Of a stretch of DNA of 64,000 nt, positions 18,294-26,295 are shown piece by piece. The stretch spans positions 1 to 64,000 of the forward strand of contig CATXKN010000005.1 in assembly GCA_958370785.1 (NCBI GenBank), read 5' to 3'. This DNA comes from an uncultured Collinsella sp. Its GTDB lineage: Bacteria; Actinomycetota; Coriobacteriia; Coriobacteriales; Coriobacteriaceae. Made by a program: the position numbers and the translations under genes. Under the pieces are notes generated by a model. It ran no database searches. It saw only the letters and a list, made by a program, of their open reading frames with translations, and had not been told where the DNA came from. Each line of letters opens with the position of its first letter. The first letter of the stretch is position 1.

Positions 18294-19544
18294 TTAAATG
18301 CGCTGCTTGGGCTCGGTGACGATGGCTCGGACGATGCGGGGGCGATCAGTGAGGTCATGGACGATACGCACGTCCGAAAGGCCTGCCAGGCGACAGAGCT
18401 CGGCCGCAGCGTCGAGCGCGCCCTCGTAGAGCTCGCAGGCAAAGAGGCCGCCGGCGCGCAACATGTAGGGCGCCGCGTTGAGCAGACGGCGGAAGATATC
18501 GAGGCCGTCGGCACCGCCCTCGAGCGCCAGATCGGGCTCAAAGTCCTTGACCTCGTGCGGCAGCGAGCGCATGACATCGGTGGGGATGTAGGGCGGGTTG
18601 GAGACGAGTACGTCAAAGGTGCCCCACTCGTCGTGGGGAATGGAGCTCACCAGGTTGGTGAGGCTAAAGGCGACCTCGCCGGACGTGAGGCCAAGCGCAT
18701 CGCGGTTTTTGGTAGCAAGGTCGATGGCGCGCGGCTCGATATCGGTGGCGGTGCAGGCAACGTGGCCGCGGCGCTCCCAGGCAAGGGAGAGCGAGATACA
18801 GCCCGTGCCGCAGCCGACCTCGAGAACGCGGGCAGTGCGGGGCTCGGCTGGGGCAGGCGCAGCGGCATCCTGAGCTGAAGCCGTCTCCTGGTCGGCACCG
18901 TCGATGGCGATGCCGTATTCGTCGAGCTCGGGCTCGGGGGTTTCCATGGCCTGTACTTCTGCCGCCTGCGCGGCGGCTTCCTCGGCCTCGCGATCGGCAA
19001 GTTCCTCGGCATAGGCGCGGCTACCGAGCACGTCGCTACCCAGCGCAGCCTCATCGGCGGCCGTCAGGTTGGCGGCACGGCGCTCGGCGGTCGCGCGTTC
19101 GTCGGCCAGCGCCGCTTCGGCTTTGCGAGCCTGCTCGACCTCATCGTTCCAAGGCAACTCCACGCGCTGACGGGCGGCGGCCTCGGGGCTCAGCACCTCG
19201 GCATCCAGGTAGTTCAGGACTTCTTCGACGAGCATCTCGGTCTCGGGGCGCGGGATGAGCACACCGGGGGCGCACGCGACGTCGATCATGCGAAACTGAG
19301 TGCTACCGGTGATGTACTGCAGCGGCTCGCCCTTCGCGCGACGGACGACTGCCGTGTGCATGGTCTCGAGCTGCGCTGCGTCGAGTGTCTTGTCCATGCG
19401 CATATACAAGTCGATGCGCGCCAGACCCGTTGCCGCACACAGCAGCCACTCGGCAGAAAGACGGGGATGCTCCTCACCGCGCTCGGCCAGGTACTCCTTG
19501 GTCCACTCGAGACAACGCTTGATGGTCCAGATCTCGTTTGCCAT
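18294..19544 (-). CDS. prmC: Release factor glutamine N5-methyltransferase with large insertion
   Basis: Methylates the Gln of the GGQ motif in release factors. Residues 1-112 form the helical N-terminal domain (RLSAEWLLCAATG, GEPLQYITGSTQF, VLIPRPETEMLVEEVL). Residues ~238-416 are the SAM-binding domain (LEVGCGTGCISLSLA, catalytic NPPY at ~317-320). Between them, at ~114-236, lies an extra Ala/Glu-rich, highly charged segment of about 120 residues that typical ~280-aa PrmC lacks. Reading frame is uninterrupted. ATG at 19544 has GGGAGG upstream. It lies downstream of prfA, its substrate, but 730 bases away because repeats occupy the gap. Confidence 0.9.
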   Translation of the reverse strand: MANEIWTIKRCLEWTKEYLAERGEEHPRLSAEWLLCAATGLARIDLYMRMDKTLDAAQLETMHTAVVRRAKGEPLQYITGSTQFRMIDVACAPGVLIPRPETEMLVEEVLNYLDAEVLSPEAAARQRVELPWNDEVEQARKAEAALADERATAERRAANLTAADEAALGSDVLGSRAYAEELADREAEEAAAQAAEVQAMETPEPELDEYGIAIDGADQETASAQDAAAPAPAEPRTARVLEVGCGTGCISLSLAWERRGHVACTATDIEPRAIDLATKNRDALGLTSGEVAFSLTNLVSSIPHDEWGTFDVLVSNPPYIPTDVMRSLPHEVKDFEPDLALEGGADGLDIFRRLLNAAPYMLRAGGLFACELYEGALDAAAELCRLAGLSDVRIVHDLTDRPRIVRAIVTEPKQRI

Positions 19545-19935
19545 GGGGTCCTCCCCTCTTAAGCGCCGGGCGGCGCGCGAATGTCGGAGCAGATTGTAAG
19601 CGAGGGCGGCACGCGGCAAGGGACGATTGGAAGCGATTATCGAGAATCCGCCCAGAATTTTGCTTGGATTGCAATCGAAGCGTTCATTCGCCGACGTCTA
19701 AACCTGCATCCGTCAAGCTTTTGGCAAGGTTGCCCCAAAACTGACCAATATCTAACCAACAACTTGCCACATCGCTTGACACGCAACGCGTCAAAAAGGG
19801 CCCCACGACTTCATGGACGATTTTTCGAGCAATATTTTCAATTGCAGATGCATGCCATTGATTACTTTCAGCAGGTAGACAGCTTAAAGGTTATCAAAGC
19901 CGTTTGAATAACGCCTCAAAGCAATGTGTCCAACC
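19545..19935. other. Non-coding spacer between prmC and repeats
   Basis: No supported gene. A weak minus-strand promoter (CGGCAA complement TTGCCG at 19614-19619 with TACAAT at 19593-19598, spacer 15) could serve prmC. The rest is AT-richer than its neighbours and may be a decayed repeat. Confidence 0.3.
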
Positions 19936-20098
19936 TAGTCATTGGGGACGTTCTTAAACGACTAGCCGTCGGGGACAGTCTTCGCAGCCAGCCGCAAAGG
20001 ACCATCCCCATCTGCCGGTACAAAAGGAGCGTCCCCAAGTGCCAAGCGCCGCAAGAATGTCCCTTTTGACTAGTCATTTAAGAACGTCCCAATGACTA
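19936..20098. repeat. 163-bp element with 30-bp inverted termini (MITE-like)
   Basis: The left end TAGTCATTGGGGACGTTCTT (19936-) is repeated in inverse orientation at 20068-20098, with two mismatches/indels over ~30 bases. The interior holds several GGGGAC/GTCCCC words but no gene. Organisation is that of a non-autonomous mobile element or REP/BIME. Confidence 0.65.
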
Positions 20099-20108
20099 CC
20101 TTGGAAAC

Positions 20109-20273
20109 CCCGCAGGTTGAGCATAAGCCAGCGAAAACGCCCCTAAGCGAGCAAGGTGACGTGAAAGAGGAGGGAAGCGTACTTCGGTACGCGACCGACG
20201 ATTGAACGTCAGATTGCCGCTTAGGGGCGTTTGCAGCGTCGAGCCGTTACGGCGTTTGGTAAAACGCCGTAAC
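20109..20273. repeat. Nested palindromic repeat abutting the prfA stop
   Basis: Three nested or adjacent stems: outer AACGCCCCTAAGCG (20136-20149) with CGCTTAGGGGCGTT (20218-20231); inner GACGT (20158) with ACGTC (20206); a central hairpin GCGTAC-TTCG-GTACGC (20177-20192), whose plus-strand loop is the very stable C(UUCG)G. A separate terminal hairpin GTTACGGCGTTT/AAACGCCGTAAC (20246-20273) touches the prfA stop. Parts recur at 4492-4543, 26154-26290 and 59435-59501. Confidence 0.75.
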
Positions 20274-21341
20274 TTATACGGCCTGTGCCAGCTTCTCGGC
20301 TCGCTCGGCGGCGGCAAGTGCCTCGATGACAGTGCCGAGCTGATCGCCCAGAAGGACGCCGTTGTAGGTGGAGTTGAAGCCGATACGGTGATCGGTCACG
20401 CGGTCCTGGGGCTGGTTGTAGGTACGAATCTTCTCGGAACGGTTGCCGTGGCCAATCTGGCTCTGGCGCTCGGCGCCGAGCTCGGCCTGCTGCTTCTCGA
20501 GTTCCATCTCGTACAGACGGGCACGCAGCATCTGCATGCAGACCTCGCGGTTCTGGATCTGGGAACGCTGCTCCTGCGACTGCACCACGGTGTTGGTGGG
20601 CAGGTGGGTGATGCGCACGGCGGAGTAGGTGGTGTTAACGCACTGACCGCCAGGGCCGGAGGCACAGTAGGTATCGATGCGCAGGTCGGACTGGTTGATC
20701 TGAACGTCAATCTCCTCGGCCTCGGGAAGCACGGCGACGGTTGCCGTGGAGGTCTGGATGCGACCCTGGGACTCGGTCTTGGGGACGCGCTGGACGCGAT
20801 GCACGCCGGACTCGTACTTCATGACGGAGTAGACGCGGTCGCCCTCGACCTTGAACTCGATGGACTTAAAGCCGCCGGCCTCGCTGGGGCTGGAATCGAG
20901 CACGGTGGTCTTCCAGCCGCGCGACTCGCAGAAGCGCTGGTACATCTTGTACAGATCGCCGGCAAAGATGGCCGCCTCGTCACCACCGGCGGCGGAGCGG
21001 ATCTCGACGATGGTGTTCTTGTCGTCGTTGGGGTCGCTCGGGATGAGCATGTACTTAATGTCTTCCTCGAGCTGGGGAAGCTTGGCCTCGTTTTCGGAGA
21101 TGTCCATCTGGAGCATCTCTTTCTCATCGGCATCGGTGGTATCGTGGAGCATTTCCTTGGCGGCCTCGATGTCATCGAGCGCGCCGATGTACTCACGCGA
21201 GGCGGCGATGAGGTCGGACTGGTGTGCGTACTCCTTGTTGAGACGCGTGAACTCCTTGATATCGGAGGCGACGGCCGGGTCGGAGAGCTTCTTCTCGAGC
21301 TCCTCGTAGGCCTTGATAATCTTTTCGAGCTTGTCGCGCAT
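20274..21341 (-). CDS. prfA: Peptide chain release factor 1
   Basis: Recognises UAA/UAG and triggers peptidyl-tRNA hydrolysis. The catalytic loop SGPGGQCVN carries the GGQ, and RVPKTESQGRI holds the RF1-type P-x-T decoding tripeptide (here PKT). 355 aa, normal. The stop TAA is immediately followed on its strand by the hairpin of the repeat at 20246-20273, which probably forms the 3' end of the mRNA. Confidence 0.95.
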   Translation of the reverse strand: MRDKLEKIIKAYEELEKKLSDPAVASDIKEFTRLNKEYAHQSDLIAASREYIGALDDIEAAKEMLHDTTDADEKEMLQMDISENEAKLPQLEEDIKYMLIPSDPNDDKNTIVEIRSAAGGDEAAIFAGDLYKMYQRFCESRGWKTTVLDSSPSEAGGFKSIEFKVEGDRVYSVMKYESGVHRVQRVPKTESQGRIQTSTATVAVLPEAEEIDVQINQSDLRIDTYCASGPGGQCVNTTYSAVRITHLPTNTVVQSQEQRSQIQNREVCMQMLRARLYEMELEKQQAELGAERQSQIGHGNRSEKIRTYNQPQDRVTDHRIGFNSTYNGVLLGDQLGTVIEALAAAERAEKLAQAV

Positions 21342-21542
21342 GGCGGGACTCCTTTATATGCGTGAAGGTGAAAATCGGCAGAGCTGATGGGGCGCGCGGC
21401 GCCACTGCGGGGGTAAGCCCGGCTAGAACATGTCGATCTTCAGATACATGCGCATCCCTTCGCGTATGGGGTACATAGTTGCGGTCTAACCCATACATGA
21501 TAGCGTGCGCGGGCAAACCTGCATATAACCCGCACGGAATGA

Positions 21543-21575
21543 TTGGTGCAAACAAACCTGACCCCATTGCACCAA
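21543..21575. repeat. TTGGTGCAA palindromic repeat, copy 1
   Basis: Imperfect palindrome TTGGTGCAA ... TTGCACCAA with an ACCTGACCCC centre, 16 bases past the stop of the M20 peptidase. A second copy is at 26075-26107. Confidence 0.55.
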
Positions 21576-21590
21576 GGGCTTGCTTTTTGG

Positions 21591-23006
21591 CTAGAGCGTT
21601 TGGAGTAGAGCGACGAGGAAGCGGATGCCCTGGAGGTAGGCGCGGCGGGTGATGCGCTCGTCGGTGCCGTGGACGCCGCGATCGCACTCGTCGTCATCAA
21701 CCACAAAGGCCGAGAAGCGAATGCACTCAGGGCAAATTTGTTGGTAGTTGGCAGCGTCGGTCGCACCGATCACGGTCGAGGGCACAATTGCCACTGGCTC
21801 GAATGATCCGTTTTCCTCCGTCCCCTTTGGATTACGGAAATAGCAGGCGGCGATGGAGCGAACCGCCTCGAGGCCGGGACCACCGATGCGCGGGGACGGC
21901 GAGGGTTCGGAGCTACCGGGGCCTAGCTTCACTTCGACACGACCGGCAAGGTCCGCCCCGGCAACCGCCTCACGGCAGCGCGCCACAACGTCGGCCACGC
22001 TCGTGCCCTCGAGCATACGGAAGTTAATGTTGACCCACATATCCTGCGGCATTACGTTGGCGCCGGTGCTGCCACCCTCGATCTGCGTGGGCGCGCAGGT
22101 GGTCGTCACCAGCGGATAGAGCTTCTTGCTGGCGAGGCAATCGCGGACAATGGCATTCCCATTGGCGGCAATTTCATCGGCCGTGTAGAGCCCCAACTCG
22201 ACGAGCTGGGCGGCAAGCAAGTCGGTCACGCGCGTCGGCCACTCGATATCGCAGATTGCGGTGATGGCACGGCTGAGCACCTCGAGCGACGTGCCGCCGT
22301 AGGGGTTAGAAGAATGTCCACCCTTACTCTTCGTCTTGAGCACGATATCGGCATAGCCCTTCTCCGAGAGGTCGGCGTGCATGAGCCAACCCTCGCCCGC
22401 GCTGTACTCGGCAGCCGAAACGATGCGGTAGTCGCCCTCGTCGATCAGGTACTCAAGCTCAATGCCGCGCTCCTCGAGCGCGTGGCCGATGGCGCCTGCG
22501 CCGTACTGCGTGGTTTCCTCGTCCTGGCCAAAGGCCAGGAGCAGCGTGCGCTCGTGCTGCCAACCGTGCGCCAGCGCATACTCGACAGCCTCGAGAATAC
22601 CTGCGACCTGGTCCTTCATGTCAATCGCGCCGCGGCCCCAGATGTAGGTGTCGTCCACGTGCCCGCTAAAGGGGGCATGCGTCCAGTCGGCCTCGGTACC
22701 CGGCACCACGGGGACCACGTCCATGTGACCCATGAGCATGACGGGGTTAAGAGCCGAATTGCTGCCGGCAAGCGTCACCAACAGCGAATGGTCGACAAGC
22801 TCGACCTCGCCCGCCGCAAACACGCGCGGCCACGCCTGCTGCATATAGGCGCGCAGGTCGTCGAACGACTGCCAGTTCACCGCCTCGGCATCCATGCTCG
22901 AGACGGTCGGAAACGACAGCACGCGGCCCAGGCGTTCGCACGCGCCAGCCTCGTCCAAATCGGCAAAATCGTCCTCATGCGCAAAGAAGCGCCAAACCTC
23001 GGCCAT
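21591..23006 (-). CDS. M20 family metallopeptidase
   Basis: Dizinc carboxypeptidase/aminoacylase-type hydrolase (PM20D1/CPS1-like). Motifs: LMGHMDVVPVVPG (metal His, catalytic Asp), WGRGAIDMKDQVAG (bridging Asp), AFGQDEETTQYGA (Glu pair; second is Thr-adjacent) and the dimerisation domain in the middle. 471 aa from the ATG at 23006, which has AAAGGATG upstream. It starts 72 bases after the amino-acid ABC genes on the same strand, so it may process peptides or N-acyl amino acids. Substrate unknown. Confidence 0.88.
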   Translation of the reverse strand: MAEVWRFFAHEDDFADLDEAGACERLGRVLSFPTVSSMDAEAVNWQSFDDLRAYMQQAWPRVFAAGEVELVDHSLLVTLAGSNSALNPVMLMGHMDVVPVVPGTEADWTHAPFSGHVDDTYIWGRGAIDMKDQVAGILEAVEYALAHGWQHERTLLLAFGQDEETTQYGAGAIGHALEERGIELEYLIDEGDYRIVSAAEYSAGEGWLMHADLSEKGYADIVLKTKSKGGHSSNPYGGTSLEVLSRAITAICDIEWPTRVTDLLAAQLVELGLYTADEIAANGNAIVRDCLASKKLYPLVTTTCAPTQIEGGSTGANVMPQDMWVNINFRMLEGTSVADVVARCREAVAGADLAGRVEVKLGPGSSEPSPSPRIGGPGLEAVRSIAACYFRNPKGTEENGSFEPVAIVPSTVIGATDAANYQQICPECIRFSAFVVDDDECDRGVHGTDERITRRAYLQGIRFLVALLQTL

Positions 23007-23030
23007 GACATCCTTTCGATTGTGATGACG

Positions 23031-23055
23031 AGGGCCGCCCCACCGGAGCGGCCCT
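23031..23055 (-). terminator. GC hairpin between ABC genes and M20 peptidase
   Basis: AGGGCCGC pairs with GCGGCCCT. There is no T-run, so it is more likely an intercistronic stabiliser or weak attenuator than a full terminator. Confidence 0.35.
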
Positions 23056-23078
23056 GCCACATAAGCGTTTGCGGTCGG

Positions 23079-23864
23079 TTATTTGTCCTCGAGATAACGA
23101 GAGAGGAACTCGCGAGTGCGCTGGTGTTTGGGGTTGCCGAAGAGCTCGGCCGGCGCGGCGTCCTCGAGCACCACGCCCTTGTCCATAAAGACCACGCGGT
23201 CGGACACGGTCCGGGCAAAGGCCATCTCGTGCGTGACGACGACCATGGTCATGCCGTCGGCAGCGAGCTTGCGCATGACCTCGAGCACCTCTCCCACGAT
23301 CTCGGGGTCGAGTGCCGAAGTCGGCTCATCGAACAGCATGATCTGCGGATTCATGCACAGGGCGCGCGCGATGGCCACGCGCTGCTTTTGGCCACCGGAC
23401 AGGCGACCCACAGCGGCGTGCGCGAACTTTTCGAGCCCCACGCTCGTCAGATGCTCCATCGCGACCTTCTCGGCCTCGGCCTTGCTCATCTTTTTGAGCG
23501 TGACGGGCGCAAGCGTGCAGTTGTCGAGAACATCCATGTTGTTGAACAGGTTAAAACCCTGGAACACCATGCCGATGTCCTCGCGGAGTTTATTGATATT
23601 GCAGCGCTCGGCCGTAAGGTCCTGGCCGTGGAACCAGATGTGGCCCGCGTCCGGGGTCTCGAGCAGGTTGAGGCAGCGCAGGAAGGTCGACTTGCCCGAG
23701 CCCGAGGCGCCGATAATGGTGACGACCTCGCCGGGATTGACGGACAGGTCGATGCCCTTGAGCACCTCGAGCGAGCCGAAGCTCTTACGCAGGCCCTCGA
23801 CGCGGATGAGCGGCTCATTGGTCTGTGCGGCGGCCGCGGTGCCGGTAGTGGCGGTATCTGCCAT
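23079..23864 (-). CDS. Polar amino acid ABC transporter, ATP-binding protein
   Basis: ATPase of a PAAT-type importer (GlnQ/HisP-like). Walker A GASGSGKSTFLRCLN, signature RLSGGQKQRVAIARAL, Walker B IMLFDEPTSALDPE and the H-loop VVTHEMAFAR are complete. ATG at 23864 with GAGGAGA upstream gives 261 aa. Last gene of the three-gene importer operon. Confidence 0.94.
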   Translation of the reverse strand: MADTATTGTAAAAQTNEPLIRVEGLRKSFGSLEVLKGIDLSVNPGEVVTIIGASGSGKSTFLRCLNLLETPDAGHIWFHGQDLTAERCNINKLREDIGMVFQGFNLFNNMDVLDNCTLAPVTLKKMSKAEAEKVAMEHLTSVGLEKFAHAAVGRLSGGQKQRVAIARALCMNPQIMLFDEPTSALDPEIVGEVLEVMRKLAADGMTMVVVTHEMAFARTVSDRVVFMDKGVVLEDAAPAELFGNPKHQRTREFLSRYLEDK

Positions 23865-23886
23865 GATGATTCTCCTCGTCTTGAGC

Positions 23887-25035
23887 CTAGTTGGAGCTGG
23901 GCAGCGTTGCCGGAGCCTCGGCGCCGAGCTTTTTGCCAAAGGCCTCGAGCAGGCGGCTCGCCACGAGCGTCAGGATCAGGTAGACCACGAGCGCCACGCA
24001 GTAGACCTCCATCTGGCGGTAGTACACGCCGGCGACGGTGGTGGTGGCGTACATAAGGTCGAACACGCCGATGACCGAGAGCACCGACGAATCCTTGATG
24101 TTGATGATGAGCTCGTTGGTGAGCGCCGGAATCGCGTTTTTAATGCCCTGGGGGAACACGACTTTGCGCATAGCCTGCCACTGCGAAAGACCCAGCGAGC
24201 GCGCTGCCTCGGCCTGGCCGGGATCGATGGACTCGATGCCGCCGCGCAGGACCTCCATCATGTAGGCGGTGGAGTTGAGCGAGATGGTGACGAGGCCGGC
24301 GGTGAAGGTACTCCAAATCTGGTTGGCCTGGGCGGTCTCGAAGCCCATGCCGCGCAAAACGGTGAAGCCCGCGTAATAGATGAGCAGGCCCTGGACCATC
24401 ATGGGCGTGCCGCGCACGATGGTGGAGTAGATGGTCGCAAAGCCGCGGCCGATGCTCTTAAAGAAGCGCACCAGGTCGTTGTCCACGCGATCGAAGGTCT
24501 GAATGCGCAGGAACACAAAAAGCAGCGCCAGGAAAAAGGCGATGACGGTACCGAAGGTCGCAAGTGCAATGGTGATCTCGATGCCGCGGATAAAGAAGTC
24601 GCCGCTCTTGTAGGTCATGTAGACCAGGCTCGACAAAAAGTCGCTGGGGTTGGAGTCCGAGACAATGCTCACTTGCACCAGGTCGATAAATGACATGACG
24701 CAGCGGTCGACAAAGAAGATCACCGCAATAGCAACGACGACATAGCTGCCCAGGCGCGCGCCGCGACGGAAGCGCTCGGATGCGAACGGCGACTTTTCGC
24801 GATAGTCGTTCCAGTGCATAAGCTTGGTGACCAGCGCCGCCGCCGATACGACGAGCCAGGCCCAAAGGATTGCCCAGAGGCAGTCTTGGAACGCGCCCGT
24901 AGGCGCCAAGAAGCTCAGCGGCGTGGGGTTGCGCTGGCTAAACGCCAGGCCGAGCGCCGCGATAACGCTCGTGCCCAGGTACACATAACGGTGGTCGGCC
25001 TTGATAAAGGAGGCCAGACGATTGATGGTTTTCAT
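23887..25035 (-). CDS. Polar amino acid ABC transporter permease
   Basis: Inner-membrane permease with the HisM/GlnP-type motif EAARSLGLSQWQAMRKVVFPQ that docks with the ATPase. 382 aa, longer than the usual ~220-250: residues ~1-140 carry three extra hydrophobic segments before the conserved permease core. Between the substrate-binding protein and ATPase genes. Confidence 0.92.
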   Translation of the reverse strand: MKTINRLASFIKADHRYVYLGTSVIAALGLAFSQRNPTPLSFLAPTGAFQDCLWAILWAWLVVSAAALVTKLMHWNDYREKSPFASERFRRGARLGSYVVVAIAVIFFVDRCVMSFIDLVQVSIVSDSNPSDFLSSLVYMTYKSGDFFIRGIEITIALATFGTVIAFFLALLFVFLRIQTFDRVDNDLVRFFKSIGRGFATIYSTIVRGTPMMVQGLLIYYAGFTVLRGMGFETAQANQIWSTFTAGLVTISLNSTAYMMEVLRGGIESIDPGQAEAARSLGLSQWQAMRKVVFPQGIKNAIPALTNELIINIKDSSVLSVIGVFDLMYATTTVAGVYYRQMEVYCVALVVYLILTLVASRLLEAFGKKLGAEAPATLPSSN

Positions 25036-25044
25036 GCTGCCTCC

Positions 25045-25971
25045 CTATGCCGGCTGACGGTCGAGGCACGCGTCCCACATTTGGTCGCGCTCCTCCTGGC
25101 TGACGCCCTTGAGTGTCTTGTCGATGAGCTTAAGCAGCTTATCCGAGCCCTTGCGGCAGCCGACGTTTGCCGTTACCTCCTGCTTAAAGCCCTCGCCCTC
25201 GGCAAAATGAATAGGGACAATGCCCGGATTTTGGGCCATATAGCCCTTCTCGTTCTCGGTGTTGTAGGTCACGGCGTCGCACGTACCCTGCAGCAGGTTC
25301 GAGAACACCGTGGGGACGGAGTCGACCGGGTTCTTGTGCACAACGCCCGGAATCTCGTCGATGACGGTGTCGAGCATGGTGTCCTTTTGGCCGAGTACCG
25401 TGGCACCGCTAAAGTCGCTGAGCTTGGTGGCGTTTTGGTAGGGGGAACCCTCTTTTACGAACAGGCCAAAGTAGCCAATGAAGTACGGGTCGGAAAAACC
25501 GACGGACTCTTCGCGCTCGGGCGTGGCGCTCATGCCGGCGATGATGAGGTCGATCTGGCCGTTGTTGAGTGAATCGATAAGGCCCGAGAAGCTCTGCTTG
25601 ACGGCAACGGGCTCGCCACCGAGGGCTTTGCAGACGATCTTGGCGATCTGCACGTCGTAGCCATCGGCATAGGCGCCCTGCACGTTGTCGATGGGGATGG
25701 TGTATTCACTGGCTTCGGAAACCTGCCAGTTGTACGGGGCGTAGGCCGCCTCCATACCAATGCGGATCTTATCCTTGCCGATTACGGAATCGGACAGGTC
25801 GTCGCGACCGCCGCCCGTCGTGGGCTGAACCACCTTGAGCGTGGATGGGCGCTGACAGCCGGCGAGCGCGCCGGCGACGACGGAAGCGCTCGCAGCGAGA
25901 GCGCTACCCAAAAAGATGCGACGGCTGCATACCGGCTGGGTCTGCATGCCGCGCTGTTGCCGAGGTTGCAT
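25045..25971 (-). CDS. Amino acid ABC transporter substrate-binding lipoprotein
   Basis: Extracytoplasmic periplasmic-binding-protein type 2 (SBP family 3). The N-terminus has a twin-arginine-like SRRIFLG, a hydrophobic stretch and a lipobox LAGC, so it is probably a Tat-exported lipoprotein. Core motifs: IRIGMEAAYAPYNW, GYDVQIAKIVCKALG, DLIIAGMSATPEREESVGFSDPY is spread over the binding cleft (split here: DLIIAGMSATPER, VGFSDPY). 308 aa. First gene of the importer operon. Confidence 0.92.
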   Translation of the reverse strand: MQPRQQRGMQTQPVCSRRIFLGSALAASASVVAGALAGCQRPSTLKVVQPTTGGGRDDLSDSVIGKDKIRIGMEAAYAPYNWQVSEASEYTIPIDNVQGAYADGYDVQIAKIVCKALGGEPVAVKQSFSGLIDSLNNGQIDLIIAGMSATPEREESVGFSDPYFIGYFGLFVKEGSPYQNATKLSDFSGATVLGQKDTMLDTVIDEIPGVVHKNPVDSVPTVFSNLLQGTCDAVTYNTENEKGYMAQNPGIVPIHFAEGEGFKQEVTANVGCRKGSDKLLKLIDKTLKGVSQEERDQMWDACLDRQPA

Positions 25972-26074
25972 CTGGTGCCTTCCCTATTTTGCGTTACTGA
26001 CAATAAGACAGGATATACGCCCGCAACCAGCAGCGCGGCATGTGCGCGAAAAATTAATAGACACACGAGGACGA

Positions 26075-26107
26075 TTGGCGCAAAGCAACCTGTCCCCCAT
26101 GCACCAA
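26075..26107. repeat. TTGGTGCAA palindromic repeat, copy 2
   Basis: TTGGCGCAA ... TGCACCAA around an ACCTGTCCCCC centre, matching the copy at 21543-21575. It lies in the 324-base spacer upstream of the substrate-binding protein gene; the rest of that spacer, apart from the hairpin complex at 26154-26290, shows nothing. Confidence 0.5.
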
Positions 26108-26153
26108 ACCCTTGACGGAAACGGCGACGCCGATGTTTTGGCAATGCCAGCGA

Positions 26154-26290
26154 GCGCCGCCCAGAGCGAACAAGTTGGCATGAAAAAGGCAAGGCATAGA
26201 CCTTCTGGTCATGCCTCGCCTTTTGAATGACAAATTGTCGCTCTGGGTGGCGCGCAGCGTCGACTGGTCCGCCGTTCGTTAGAACGGCGG
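26154..26290. repeat. Nested repeat enclosing a terminator, copy downstream of the epimerase gene
   Basis: An outer stem (26154-26173 with 26235-26253, GCGCCGCCCAGAGCGA paired with CGCTCTGGGTGGCGC) encloses an intrinsic terminator. After the linker GCGTCGAC comes a hairpin CCGCCGTTC/GAACGGCGG (26269-26290) that ends six bases before the TAG of the leftward gene. Same architecture as 20109-20273 but with different stem sequences. Confidence 0.6.
26183..26225 (-). terminator. Intrinsic terminator
   Basis: On the minus strand AAAAGGCGAGGCATGACC pairs with GGTCTATGCCTTGCCTTTTT. It terminates the aldose-epimerase-like gene and is embedded in the nested repeat. Confidence 0.75.
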
Positions 26291-26295
26291 AACCT

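Noticed and set aside
19936..20276. CRISPR array
   Set aside because: The repeats here are inverted and unequal, with no regular direct repeat-spacer pattern. No cas-like gene is in the window.
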